In this document: piece by piece, positions 33,467 to 41,874 of the stretch | Numbering within the stretch: position 1 is the first letter of the stretch | How the letters are laid out: each line of letters starts with the position of its first letter | Assembly (NCBI RefSeq): GCF_000511355.1 | Contig: NC_023135.1 | Span: 644,337 to 708,336 of the forward strand | Direction: 5' to 3' | Source of the DNA: Leisingera methylohalidivorans DSM 14336 | GTDB taxonomy: Bacteria > Pseudomonadota > Alphaproteobacteria > Rhodobacterales > Rhodobacteraceae | Length of the DNA stretch: 64,000 nucleotides | Translations under genes and position numbers: made by a program | The notes under the pieces: generated by a model | Databases searched by the model: none | Seen by the model: the letters and a program-made list of their open reading frames with translations, nothing else | What the model was told of the DNA's origin: nothing

Positions 33467-34285
33467 GTGTTGCGCATTGACAAACTGACGAAACGGTTCA
33501 GCGGAAAGATTGCGGTGGATACCGCGACGCTGGACATCGACAAACCCTGCATGATCGGCATCATCGGCCGCTCCGGAGCAGGCAAATCCACCCTGCTCCG
33601 GATGCTGAACCGGCTGGAGGACGCCAGCGGCGGCCGTATCTTGTTTGAAGGCCGCGAAATCACCGGGCTGAAGGGCCGGGAAAAACGCGCCTGGCAGTCC
33701 GACTGCGCGATGATCTTCCAGCAGTTCAACCTGGTGCCGCGGATGGATGTGGTTTCCAACGTGCTGCACGGCACGCTGAACCGGCGGTCGGCGATGGCGA
33801 CGATGTTCAACCTGTATCCGATGGCGGACATACACAAGGCAATCAGCATCCTTGAGCGCCTCGGCATTGCCGAACATGCCGCCAAACGGGCCGAGGCGCT
33901 GTCGGGCGGCCAGCAGCAGCGGGTGGCGATTGCCCGGGCGCTGATGCAGGACCCGAAGCTCATCCTGGCGGATGAGCCGATTGCCTCGCTTGACCCGATG
34001 AACGCCCAGACCGTGATGGAGGCGCTGCGCCGCATCCATGAGGAAGACGGCCGCACGGTGATTGCCAACCTGCACACCCTGGACACCGCGCGGCGCTATT
34101 GCGACCGGGTTGTCGGCATGCGCGACGGGCGCATCGTCTTTGACGGGCTGCCCGAACAGCTGACCACCGGCGTTGCCCGCGAGATTTACGGCGCCGGGGA
34201 GGACTTCTCCGAGGCGGCCACCTCAACCGAGATCGAAACGCTGGCAAAGACGGATGCGCGGCGCGCTGCCATTCCGGCCGAATAA
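33467..34285 (+). CDS. phnC: Phosphonate-type ABC transporter ATPase PhnC
   Basis: A 272-aa ATPase. Walker [10 protein letters not shown] (34-42), signature [15 protein letters not shown], Walker [14 protein letters not shown], and the H-loop in [18 protein letters not shown], all PhnC-like. It starts with GTG 33467 after GAGGGAG. First gene of phnCDE1E2. The system imports phosphonates, or phosphite and related P compounds; no C-P lyase or phosphonatase gene is in the window. Confidence 0.95.
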   Translation: MLRIDKLTKRFSGKIAVDTATLDIDKPCMIGIIGRSGAGKSTLLRMLNRLEDASGGRILFEGREITGLKGREKRAWQSDCAMIFQQFNLVPRMDVVSNVLHGTLNRRSAMATMFNLYPMADIHKAISILERLGIAEHAAKRAEALSGGQQQRVAIARALMQDPKLILADEPIASLDPMNAQTVMEALRRIHEEDGRTVIANLHTLDTARRYCDRVVGMRDGRIVFDGLPEQLTTGVAREIYGAGEDFSEAATSTEIETLAKTDARRAAIPAE

Positions 34286-34305
34286 CCCCTGACTTTTTTC
34301 ATCTT

Positions 34306-34325
34306 CCCGGGGAATGCTCCCCGGG
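34306..34325 (+). terminator. Hairpin between phnC and phnD
   Basis: A perfect stem CCCGGGGA / TCCCCGGG with loop ATGC in the 65-base phnC-phnD gap. Likely a processing or stability element that separates phnD mRNA from phnC. Confidence 0.5.
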
Positions 34326-34350
34326 GACTGAGCAACCGGAGAGACATGAG

Positions 34351-35253
34351 ATGAAGAAACTGATCGCTGCCGTTCTGGCAACCACGGCGCTGACCGCCCC
34401 CGTTGCGGCAGAGGGCATCAAAGAGTTCCGCATCGGCATCGTAGGCGGCGAGAATGCTCAGGACCGTCTCAGCATGCAGGAATGCCTGCGTGAGCAAACT
34501 GAAGCGCTGCTGGGTGTCGAAACCAAGCTGTTCGCCCCGGCCGATTATAACGGTGTGATACAAGGCCTTTTGGGCGGGACCATCGACATGGCCTGGCTGG
34601 GCGCATCGGGTTATGCCAAGACCTACCTGTCCGACCCGGATGCGGTTGAGCCGGTTCTGGTCAAGGTGAACACCGATGGCGGCTATGGCTACTACTCGGT
34701 CGGCTTTGCCCGCAAGGACAGCGGCATCGGCTCGCTGGAAGAAATGAAGGGCAAGACCTTCGGCTTCGGTGATCCGAATTCCACCTCCGGCTACCTGATC
34801 CCCTCGATCGAGATTCCGGCCAAGATCGGCGCCACCATGAAATCCGGTGACTACTTCGGCGAGGTCAAATTCACCGGCGGCCACGAACAGACCATCGTCG
34901 CGGTTGCCAATGGCGACGTCGATGGCGGCGTGACCTGGGCTGATGGTCTGGGCGAATGGGAAGACGGCTATCAGTCGGGCGCGCTGCGCCGTGCGGTTGA
35001 CGCTGGTCTTGTCGACATGAACGACATGGTCGAGATCTGGAAATCGGCGCCGATCCCGGAAGGCCCGTTTGTACTGCGCAGCGGACTGCCGGCCGATGTG
35101 AAGGTCAAGGTGACCGGCCTGCTGGCCTCGATGAACTCAATCGACCCGGATTGCATGTACAATGTGCTGGGCGGCGACTCGAACGGGCTGATGCCGATCA
35201 CCCATGATGCCTATGAGCTGATCATCGAAGCCCGCAAATTGAAATCCCAGTAA
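34351..35253 (+). CDS. phnD: Phosphonate ABC transporter substrate-binding protein PhnD
   Basis: A 300-aa periplasmic receptor. Signal peptide MKKLIAAVLATTALTAPVAA, cleaved after VAA. The mature part begins EGIKEFRIGIVGGENAQDRL and contains DMAWLGASGYAKTY and TFGFGDPNSTSGYLIPS, where the Ser/Thr cluster binds the phosphonate oxygens. Start ATG 34351 follows CCGGAGAGAC. Flanked by hairpins on both sides, which fits raised binding-protein levels. Confidence 0.95.
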   Translation: MKKLIAAVLATTALTAPVAAEGIKEFRIGIVGGENAQDRLSMQECLREQTEALLGVETKLFAPADYNGVIQGLLGGTIDMAWLGASGYAKTYLSDPDAVEPVLVKVNTDGGYGYYSVGFARKDSGIGSLEEMKGKTFGFGDPNSTSGYLIPSIEIPAKIGATMKSGDYFGEVKFTGGHEQTIVAVANGDVDGGVTWADGLGEWEDGYQSGALRRAVDAGLVDMNDMVEIWKSAPIPEGPFVLRSGLPADVKVKVTGLLASMNSIDPDCMYNVLGGDSNGLMPITHDAYELIIEARKLKSQ

Positions 35254-35270
35254 TTTCTGTACTGTGCCTG

Positions 35271-35332
35271 GCGGGGTTTCGGGCTTGCCCCAAGCCCCGC
35301 AATTTCCCTGATGGCCGCCGCACCGGCCATCA
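35271..35332 (+). terminator. Paired hairpins between phnD and phnE1
   Basis: First stem GCGGGG / CCCCGC (35271-35300) and a second perfect 8-bp stem TGATGGCC-N8-GGCCATCA (35309-35332) fill the 100-base gap. There is no strong T run; partial termination or 3' stabilisation of phnD mRNA is the likely role. Confidence 0.5.
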
Positions 35333-35353
35333 CTTCAAGACCAGGACCCATAG

Positions 35354-36223
35354 ATGGCAGATCTGACAGCCGCCCGGCCGGGCATCGATGACATCCGGCA
35401 GCAATACACCGCCCATACCCAGCGCAAGCGGCTGTACGGCGGAATTCTTCTGGCCCTCTTTGTCGCGCTGATGGCTGCGGGTTTCCGCACCGCCGATGCG
35501 CGCAATGCGGGCTCTTTCGCAGATGGGTTCACCCGGATCTTCGATTACCCCGCCGAGGTGCTGGCAGAAGCTGCCGACAAGGCAGCCCAGCTGCCCGGCC
35601 ATCTGGTGCATTTCTTTCCAGCATTGGTGGAAACGCTGAACATCGCCGCGGCCTCGACCCTTGCGGGCGCGGTGTTCGGAACCCTGCTGTCACTCCTGGC
35701 AACCCGCGGCATGGCGCCCTGGCCTGTGCTGATCCCGCTGTTCCGGCGCATCAGCGACATCTGCCGGGCGGTTCCGGAGATTGTCATTGCGCTGGTGTTG
35801 ATTTTTGTTCTGGGCGGCGGCCCGGTGCCTGCGATGATCGCCATTGCCATCCACACCGCCGGCGCGTTGGGCAAGCTGTTTTCCGAGGTGAATGAAAATG
35901 CCTCGCTGAAACCTGTGGAAGGCCTGTCATCAGTCGGCGCCGGCTGGGTGCAGCGGATGACGCTGGGGGTGATCCCGCAGGTCGGACCGAACTATGTGAG
36001 CTATGCGCTGCTGCGGTTTGAGATCAATATCCGTGCTTCGGCCATCCTTGGTTTTGTCGGCGCGGGCGGCATCGGTTACGAGCTGAAGAACGCCATGTCC
36101 TGGGGGCAGGGGAGCTACGATGAGGCCGCCGCAATTTTCCTCCTTCTTTTTGCCGCCATTGTGGCCGTCGACCAGCTGTCCGGCCTGCTGCGCGACCGTC
36201 TGACCCATGGAGCAGCAGCATGA
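35354..36223 (+). CDS. phnE: Phosphonate ABC transporter permease PhnE1
   Basis: A 289-aa inner-membrane permease with about six hydrophobic segments. The binding-protein-dependent transport motif is EVNENASLKPVEGLSSVGAG, and ILGFVGAGGIGYELKNAMSWG is typical of PhnE C-termini. The stop overlaps the start of the second permease by four bases (ATGA). Forms the channel together with PhnE2. Confidence 0.94.
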   Translation: MADLTAARPGIDDIRQQYTAHTQRKRLYGGILLALFVALMAAGFRTADARNAGSFADGFTRIFDYPAEVLAEAADKAAQLPGHLVHFFPALVETLNIAAASTLAGAVFGTLLSLLATRGMAPWPVLIPLFRRISDICRAVPEIVIALVLIFVLGGGPVPAMIAIAIHTAGALGKLFSEVNENASLKPVEGLSSVGAGWVQRMTLGVIPQVGPNYVSYALLRFEINIRASAILGFVGAGGIGYELKNAMSWGQGSYDEAAAIFLLLFAAIVAVDQLSGLLRDRLTHGAAA

Positions 36224-37536
36224 CCACTTTCGATACCACTCTCACCCCGGCCGAGCTGAAGCTGGATATCTCAAGGCTGTTTTTGAAGAAGCGGTTGCTG
36301 GGTTTTGCACTGCCCGCCGCGGTGCTGGCCTATCTGACCTATGTTTTTCTGGCCTTTGACGTCCCCGGGCTGTGGGAGAAAGCGAACCTGGAGAACGCCA
36401 GAACCCTGGTCAGCGACAGTTACAGCTACAAGACGCATGTGACCCGCGACAACCGCAACGGCGCGGTTTCTGTTTCGATTGAAGGGGAACGCAAGGGCAC
36501 CTACCCCGATGGCACAGCGCCGGATTGGGTTGCCCTGGGTGAGACCACTGTGATTGACTTGGAGGATGGCCATACCGTCACCTTTGGCCCGGAAACCATC
36601 GAATATGCGATCCCCGGATACGGCACCGTCCGCGCCACCCCGATCCGCGGCGCAGGCGTTCAGGCTGAATTGCCGGCGGGCGATGTGCCGGAGTGGATCA
36701 GCGTTTCCAAAAACCGGCTGGCGGTCGAAACCGGGGCCGGGCGCCTGACTGTCACCCGGAACCGGGCTGAAGTGTTCCGCTATTTCGCAGGATGGGAGCT
36801 GTTCTTTTTCACCCTCGACAGCCCCTATTCCGGCATGGCGGCAGGGGAGCTGCTGCAGCGCGCGGCCACAGGCGAGGCCGGGGCGATCTTTCAGGAGTTC
36901 TGGAGCAACAAGATGTGGCGCCACCAGGACGTGGCCTGGGCGATTGCCGAAACTCTGCTGATGGCGTTTCTGGGCACCATTGGCGCAGCTGTCATCGCGC
37001 TGCCGCTGGCCTTTGCCGCCACCCGCAATTTCATGCCCTTGCGTGCCTTGCGTTTTGCCATGCGCCGTCTGTTCGATTTTTTCCGCGGGGTGGACTCGCT
37101 GATCTGGACCGTGGTTCTGGCCCGCGCTTTTGGCCCCGGTCCGTTGACCGGTGCGCTGGCGATCCTGGTGACGGATACCGGCACGTTCGGCAAGATCTTC
37201 TCGGAAGCGCTGGAAAACATTGATCGTAAGCAGATCGAGGGCGTTGCCTCCACCGGTGCGAAACCGCTGCAGCGCTACCGGTTCGGAGTGCTCCCGCAGA
37301 TCACCCCGGTGCTGCTGAGCCAGCTGCTGTATTTTCTGGAATCCAACACCCGCTCGGCCACCATCATCGGTGCAATCACCGGCGGCGGCATCGGCTTGCT
37401 GCTGACCCAGGCGATCATCACCCGAAAGGACTGGGAGGAGGTGGCATATTACATCACCCTGATCATTCTGATGGTGATGCTGATGGACTGGTTCTCGGGC
37501 TGGCTGCGGCGGAAGCTGATCACAGGCGGCAGGTGA
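36220..37536 (+). CDS. phnE: Phosphonate ABC transporter permease PhnE2 with large periplasmic insert
   Basis: A 438-aa permease, longer than PhnE1 because a hydrophilic domain of about 140 residues (roughly 55-190, including EGERKGTYPDGTAPDWVALG) lies between the first and second membrane segments. The core motif is EALENIDRKQIEGVASTGAK and the end resembles PhnE1 (ATIIGAITGGGIGLLLTQAI). Such long second PhnE proteins are usual in rhodobacterial phnCDEE sets. Its last codons and stop lie in a 17-bp tandem duplication (37517-37550). Confidence 0.93.
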   Translation: MTTFDTTLTPAELKLDISRLFLKKRLLGFALPAAVLAYLTYVFLAFDVPGLWEKANLENARTLVSDSYSYKTHVTRDNRNGAVSVSIEGERKGTYPDGTAPDWVALGETTVIDLEDGHTVTFGPETIEYAIPGYGTVRATPIRGAGVQAELPAGDVPEWISVSKNRLAVETGAGRLTVTRNRAEVFRYFAGWELFFFTLDSPYSGMAAGELLQRAATGEAGAIFQEFWSNKMWRHQDVAWAIAETLLMAFLGTIGAAVIALPLAFAATRNFMPLRALRFAMRRLFDFFRGVDSLIWTVVLARAFGPGPLTGALAILVTDTGTFGKIFSEALENIDRKQIEGVASTGAKPLQRYRFGVLPQITPVLLSQLLYFLESNTRSATIIGAITGGGIGLLLTQAIITRKDWEEVAYYITLIILMVMLMDWFSGWLRRKLITGGR

Positions 37537-37550
37537 TCACAGGCGGCAGC
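37517..37550 (+). repeat. 17-bp tandem duplication across the phnE2 stop codon
   Basis: TGATCACAGGCGGCAGG at 37517-37533 is repeated at 37534-37550 with one change at the last base. The TGA that ends phnE2 is the first codon of the second copy. Confidence 0.85.
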
Positions 37551-37945
37551 GGGCCGGCCGAACGCAAGACGGCCAAGGCGCAGGAGGACGGAGCCCTGCC
37601 GCTCCCCTGATCCCGGACGTTTCAGAGAAAAGGCCATGGCCCGTTTGCAGGCAGCATTGCCGGTTTCCCGGGCGCTGACGGTGGCAGCGATCCTGGAATA
37701 ATATGGCAGACCCGGCAGTCCGGCAGACAGCGGAAGGCTCCCGCCTGTTTCGGCGCATCCGCAGAATGCACGTTACAGTTGGGCGTGGCGCCGCTGCGCG
37801 GCGCAGGAAGGGCTGCTGAGGAAGCGCTTGATGGGCAATTCTGCCCTTCAAGCGCCTTGCCGGTTGTATAACCAGCCATCTCCGCCTCAAGGGTGAACGG
37901 CGCTGCGCGCCGCCGCTTTGCGGCCCTTGACCGGGGGGCGCAGGA
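37537..37945. other. 409-base convergent intergenic region with several hairpins
   Basis: No supported gene between phnE2 and mrp (convergent). It contains GCGCCGC-TGC-GCGGCGC (37788-37804), a long stem GCGCTTGA / TCAAGCGC enclosing GGGCA-ATTC-TGCCC (37824-37855), and CGGCGC-TGC-GCGCCG (37898-37912). The long stem is the best transcription end for either gene. Weak GC-rich reading frames here look random. Confidence 0.55.
37824..37855. terminator. Strong two-part stem-loop in the phnE2-mrp gap
   Basis: An 8-bp outer stem GCGCTTGA/TCAAGCGC, one T-T mismatch, 5-bp inner stem GGGCA/TGCCC and ATTC loop; 13 paired bases. A short CCTTG follows, without a clear T run. Candidate bidirectional terminator or small structured RNA. 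Confidence 0.5.
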
Positions 37946-39019
37946 TTATGCAGCGCCTGCGTCCACCAGCTGCGTGGCGATATCCAGGAAAACCTTGGCC
38001 TGGGCGCTGTCGGGCTGTGCTGCCACAATCGGCGTGCCGTTGTCCCCGGCCAGGCGCACATCCAGATGCAGCGGCACCTCTCCCAGCAGCGGGACATTCA
38101 GTTTCTTCGCCTCCTGCGCCACGCCGCCATGGCCGAAGACATGCTCCTCGTGGCCGCAGTTCGAGCAGATGTGGGTCGACATATTCTCGATCATGCCCAG
38201 CACTGGCACGTTCATCTTGCGGAACATGTCGATGCCTTTGCGGGCATCGATCAGGGCCACATCCTGGGGAGTGGAGACCACGATGGAGCCGTCCACATGG
38301 GTTTTCTGCGCCAGGGTCATCTGCACATCGCCGGTGCCGGGCGGCAGGTCGACGATCAGCACGTCCAGCTCACCCCATTGCACCTGCAGCAGCATTTGCT
38401 GCAGCGCGCCCATCAGCATCGGGCCGCGCCAGATCACCGCCTGGTCCTCGCCGGTCATCAGACCCATCGACATCATCGTGACACCATGGTTGCGCAGGGG
38501 CAGGATGGTCTTGCCATCCGGGCTGGCCGGCCGCCCGCTCACCCCCAGCATTTTCGGCTGCGAGGGACCGTAAACGTCAGCATCCAGCAGCCCCACTTTG
38601 CGCCCCTGCATCGCCAGCGCGCAGGCAATATTGGCCGAGACGGTGGACTTTCCGACCCCGCCCTTGCCGGAGGCCACCGCGAGGATCCGCGCCACGCCCG
38701 GAACCTTCTGCGGTGCTGCCTGCTGTTGCGCCTGGGCGGGCTGCTTGGGCTTCAGATCCGGCGGCGCCTTCTGCGAATGAGCGGTCAGCATGGCCGAGAC
38801 CTTTTCCACCCCCGGCAGCGCCGCCACCGCAGCGTCAGCCCTGTCGCGGACCGGGCCATAGGCCTCGGATTTGCCGGGATCGATCTCCAGCACAAAACGG
38901 ACGGTGCTGCCTTCGACTGTCACTGCGCGCGCGATGCCCGCGCTGACGATATCATTGCCGCTGACGGGGTCGGCGATGGATTTGAGCGCCTCAAGGACGG
39001 TTTCACGGGAGATGGTCAC
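37946..39019 (-). CDS. Mrp/ApbC-type Fe-S cluster carrier ATPase
   Basis: A 357-aa P-loop ATPase. N-terminal DUF59-like domain (residues 1-80: LEALKSIADPVSGNDIVSAG), a Gln/Pro/Ala-rich linker (about 84-105), then the deviant Walker A GKGGVGKST (118-126) and DADVYGPSQPKMLG. The cluster CxxC is ICSNCGHEEHVFG. It loads or transfers 4Fe-4S clusters in the cytosol. It begins with GTG 39019 (AGGAG upstream). Transcribed toward the phn operon, convergent. Confidence 0.94.
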   Translation of the reverse strand: MTISRETVLEALKSIADPVSGNDIVSAGIARAVTVEGSTVRFVLEIDPGKSEAYGPVRDRADAAVAALPGVEKVSAMLTAHSQKAPPDLKPKQPAQAQQQAAPQKVPGVARILAVASGKGGVGKSTVSANIACALAMQGRKVGLLDADVYGPSQPKMLGVSGRPASPDGKTILPLRNHGVTMMSMGLMTGEDQAVIWRGPMLMGALQQMLLQVQWGELDVLIVDLPPGTGDVQMTLAQKTHVDGSIVVSTPQDVALIDARKGIDMFRKMNVPVLGMIENMSTHICSNCGHEEHVFGHGGVAQEAKKLNVPLLGEVPLHLDVRLAGDNGTPIVAAQPDSAQAKVFLDIATQLVDAGAA

Positions 39020-39191
39020 GCCGGTCTGGCTCCTGTAGCTGGTGATGTCTTGCGTCTGTTCTGGCGCAATTCACCACGGTATGCCAGCGGTTCGCGGCCC
39101 GGAGTTTGTTTCGGCGCATCCTGGAGTCAGCTTCTGTGCAGACTGGCCTTGTCCGGCTGCCGGTGCACCGGGGCGGCAGCAGAACGCAGCA

Positions 39192-39247
39192 GCGCCGCGC
39201 GTCAGCGCGGCGCCGGGCCCAACGGGAGGAGGGCACCCATGGGTGCC
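39192..39247. terminator. GC hairpin and 16-bp palindrome downstream of gap
   Basis: A 9-bp stem GCGCCGCGC-GTCA-GCGCGGCGC (39192-39213) followed by GGGCCCAAC, then a perfect 16-bp palindrome GGCACCCATGGGTGCC (39232-39247). They lie 24-80 bases past the gap stop and upstream of mrp, so probably end the gap transcript. Confidence 0.55.
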
Positions 39248-39270
39248 GGACGACGGGCGGGAGGCCCCCG

Positions 39271-40299
39271 TCAGCTTGCCAAGGCGACCTGAACGGAGTT
39301 CATCACCTCGCCGATGCGGCGTCCGGTGTCCACCATGCGGTTGGAAAACCCCCATTCGTTGTCATACCAGCTGACCACCCGCACCAGACCTTCGGCGGTG
39401 ACAGCAGTCTGCGCTGCAGCAAAGCAGCTGGAATGGGGGTCGTGGTTGAAATCGACCGAGACCAGCGGGTCTTCTTCGTAGGACAGAATGCCTGCCAGCC
39501 CGCTCTCGGCCGCTGCTTTCACCGCGGCATTCACTGTCTCCACGGTGGCGGTGCGTTCCGGCATAAAGCTGAGGTCCACCACGGACACATTCGCGGTGGG
39601 CACCCGGATTGCCGAACCTTCCAGCCGCCCCTTCAGATGCGGCAGCACCTCGGAGATCGCCCGTGCGGCCCCGGTGGAGGTGGGGATCATCGACAGCGAA
39701 GCTGCGCGGGCGCGGTACAGATCCTTGTGGCTGGTGTCATGGGTCGGCTGGTCGCCGGTATAGGCGTGGATCGTGGTCATGTAGCCGGTCTTGATGCCAA
39801 AAGCGCTGTCCAGCACTTGCGCCAGCGGCGCCAGGCAGTTGGTGGTGCAGGAGGCGTTGGAGACAATCACGTCGTCCGCCGTCAGGTCCATATGGTTGAC
39901 GCCGTATACCACGGTGCGGTCGGCATCCTTGCCGGGGGCGGAGATCAGCACCCGTTTGGAGCCGTTCTTAAGATGCCGTGCTGCATCATCGCGGGCTGTG
40001 AATAGCCCGGTGCATTCATAGGCGATATCCACATCCTGCCAAGGCAGCTCTTCCGGGTTGCGGATCGCGCTCAGCCGGATGCTGTGGCGCCCCACCCGGA
40101 TCAGGTTATCGGCCAGCAGCACCGGCGTCTTCAGGCGGCCATGCACGCTGTCGTATTTCAGCAGATGCACCAGGGTCTCGGGCGGCGACAGGTCGTTGAT
40201 GGCAACGACTTCGATGTCATTTCCGCCGCCTTCCAAAAGCGCCCGCAGCACCCCGCGGCCAATCCGTCCAAATCCGTTGATTGCGATTCTCAGTGTCAT
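39271..40299 (-). CDS. gap: Glyceraldehyde-3-phosphate dehydrogenase, type I
   Basis: A 342-aa NAD-dependent GAPDH. Rossmann start MTLRIAINGFGRIGRGVLRA, with Asp36 in AINDL favouring NAD; catalytic Cys151 in SNASCTTNCLAPLAQ; phosphate site GAARAISEVLPHLKGRLEG; C-terminal VVSWYDNEWGFSNRMVD. Erythrose-4-P dehydrogenase (Epd) is a close relative and cannot be excluded. Divergent from a LacI regulator with a palindromic operator between, so this copy is probably sugar-regulated. Confidence 0.92.
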   Translation of the reverse strand: MTLRIAINGFGRIGRGVLRALLEGGGNDIEVVAINDLSPPETLVHLLKYDSVHGRLKTPVLLADNLIRVGRHSIRLSAIRNPEELPWQDVDIAYECTGLFTARDDAARHLKNGSKRVLISAPGKDADRTVVYGVNHMDLTADDVIVSNASCTTNCLAPLAQVLDSAFGIKTGYMTTIHAYTGDQPTHDTSHKDLYRARAASLSMIPTSTGAARAISEVLPHLKGRLEGSAIRVPTANVSVVDLSFMPERTATVETVNAAVKAAAESGLAGILSYEEDPLVSVDFNHDPHSSCFAAAQTAVTAEGLVRVVSWYDNEWGFSNRMVDTGRRIGEVMNSVQVALAS

Positions 40300-40330
40300 G
40301 CCTCACCTCTGGCTGCTGGACCGGGCGATT

Positions 40331-40370
40331 CCGGTAACGATAACGGTTGCGATACCGATATCGCTAACGA
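40331..40370. promoter_or_regulatory. LacI-type operator between gap and the LacI gene
   Basis: A perfect palindrome GCGATA-CCGA-TATCGC (40349-40364) sits within GGTTGCGATACCGATATCGC, and a GGTAACGATAACGG word lies just left (40333-40346). It is 50 bases from the gap start and about 80 from the LacI start. LacI-family operators are this size and often carry a central CG. Confidence 0.55.
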
Positions 40371-40440
40371 AAACAAAAATCAACCCCTGAGGCGGCAGAG
40401 CGGCCCTTGCGGCTGCCAGCAAAGTGCAGGAGCATGGGGC

Positions 40441-41445
40441 ATGACCAAGAAACTGCTGCTGAAAGACGTGGCCCATCTGGCCGGCGTCAGCGAGATGACC
40501 GCTTCGCGTGCCCTGCGCGGTGCCCCGGACGTATCCGCCAAAACCAAGGCCAAGGTCGAGGAAATCGCCCGCAGCCACGGCTATGTGCCCAATCGGATTG
40601 CCGGCTCGCTGTCCTCGCAATCGGTTAATCTGGTGGCGGTGGTGGTGCCGTCGCTGAACAGCTTTGTCTTCCCCGAGGTGCTTTCGGGCATTTCCGCTGT
40701 ACTGAAGGACAGCCAGCTGAAGCCGGTGGTCGGGGTGTCGGGGTATGATCTTGAGGAAGAGGAAGGCGTTATCCGCGAAATGCTCAGCTGGCGCCCCTCC
40801 GGGTTGATCGTCGCAGGGCTGGAACATACCGGAACGACGCGGCGCATGCTGCAGCAGGCCGACTGCCCGGTGGTTGAGGTGATGGATGTGGACGGCGATC
40901 CGGTCCGCCATTGCGTCGGCATTTCGCATCTGCAGGCAGGCCGCGACATGGCAGAGCAAATTCTGGCCTGCGGCTACCGCAAGATCGGCTTCATCGGCAC
41001 CAAGATGCCGCAGGACTTCCGCGCCCGCAAACGGTTTGACGGCTTCACCGACGGTCTGGCTGCCCAGGGTGTAGCCCTCTGCGATATTGAGCATTATGCC
41101 GGCGAAAGCGCGATCCGGACCGGCCGCCAGCTGACTGCGCAGATGCTGGCGCGCACCCCGGATCTTGATTGCATCTACTATTCCAGTGACGTGATGAGCG
41201 TTGGCGGCTTGATGCATTGCCTGGCCGCAGGCTTGTCGGTGCCGGGCGACATTGCACTTGCCGGCTTCAACAATCTGCAGATCCTGCAGGGCATGCCGCA
41301 GCAGCTGGCCACGACGGACGCCTGCCGCCGTGAGATTGGCGAGCGGGCAGCACGGGTCATTCTGCAATCGCGCGAGGCCGGCGGCATGGACAGTCTGGTA
41401 TTCGACCGGCTGTGCCCGGCGATCAGTCTTGGCGACACACTGTAG
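40441..41445 (+). CDS. LacI-family transcriptional regulator (GntR/GluR-like)
   Basis: A 334-aa repressor. N-terminal HTH and hinge: LLKDVAHLAGVSEMTASRAL, then SQSVNLVAVVVPSLNSFVFP opening the periplasmic-binding-fold sensor domain. Later ILACGYRKIGFIGTKMPQD and IALAGFNNLQILQGMPQQL are LacI landmarks. The start is ATG 40441 (AGGAG upstream); the longer frame to 40084 overlaps the gap gene and is rejected. By position it likely controls gap and itself; the similarity to gluconate-type GntR repressors is an impression from the HTH and sensor style. Confidence 0.92.
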   Translation: MTKKLLLKDVAHLAGVSEMTASRALRGAPDVSAKTKAKVEEIARSHGYVPNRIAGSLSSQSVNLVAVVVPSLNSFVFPEVLSGISAVLKDSQLKPVVGVSGYDLEEEEGVIREMLSWRPSGLIVAGLEHTGTTRRMLQQADCPVVEVMDVDGDPVRHCVGISHLQAGRDMAEQILACGYRKIGFIGTKMPQDFRARKRFDGFTDGLAAQGVALCDIEHYAGESAIRTGRQLTAQMLARTPDLDCIYYSSDVMSVGGLMHCLAAGLSVPGDIALAGFNNLQILQGMPQQLATTDACRREIGERAARVILQSREAGGMDSLVFDRLCPAISLGDTL

Positions 41446-41586
41446 TCCTCACCATGAGCTTGAAAGAGCGGCAGCTGCAGTCCGGCGGCAATGGGGCGGG
41501 CAGCGGATTTTTGTAGCTTTGCGGCGCGCTCCGGTGCACCCTGAAACCCTGGTTCCAGTTCAGCACAACCCGGTGGAGGAATGCCG

Positions 41587-41802
41587 ATGCCCCAGTACAA
41601 CGAGATGTTTGCGCTGTCCGTCGAGGATATGGATCTGATCGAGACAGCCTTGCAGCGCACCAGGGACGCGCTGTCCGAAGCCAAGCCCGCTTCGGGCAAT
41701 GGCGACGAGATTACGTTGCGCCGTATTCACGAACTTCTCGGCCGGCTGCACAATCAGAAAATCTTCTACCACCCCAAAGACAAGGTCTATCTCAGCGGCT
41801 AA
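41587..41802 (+). CDS. Small conserved-looking protein, 71 aa
   Basis: Unrecognised. From ATG 41587 (GGAGG eight bases upstream) it reads MPQYNEMFALSVEDMDLIET and ends NQKIFYHPKDKVYLSG. It is acidic, two-helix-like in its first 60 residues with heptad-like Leu/Ile spacing, and has a basic aromatic tail. No signal peptide or Cys. It stands alone between the LacI gene and the ADH gene, followed by a terminator-like stem. The good ribosome-binding site and sensible composition make it a real gene; function unknown. Confidence 0.75.
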   Translation: MPQYNEMFALSVEDMDLIETALQRTRDALSEAKPASGNGDEITLRRIHELLGRLHNQKIFYHPKDKVYLSG

Positions 41803-41822
41803 CGGGGCGTTCAGCCCCCAAA

Positions 41823-41849
41823 AGCGCCCCCCGCCGGACGGGGAGCGCT
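41823..41849. terminator. Stem-loop between the 71-aa gene and the ADH gene
   Basis: AGCGCCCCCC / GGGGAGCGCT, ten bases with one mismatch and a 7-base loop, 21 bases after the stop of the small gene and 26 before the end of the convergent ADH gene. Probably bidirectional. Confidence 0.5.
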
Positions 41850-41874
41850 GAGTTCTGACGGATAAAAGCCGTTG

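Noticed and set aside
37537..37945. tRNA or known small RNA in the phnE2-mrp gap
   Set aside because: No TPsiC-loop-like GGTTCAAATCC block or cloverleaf; only simple hairpins.
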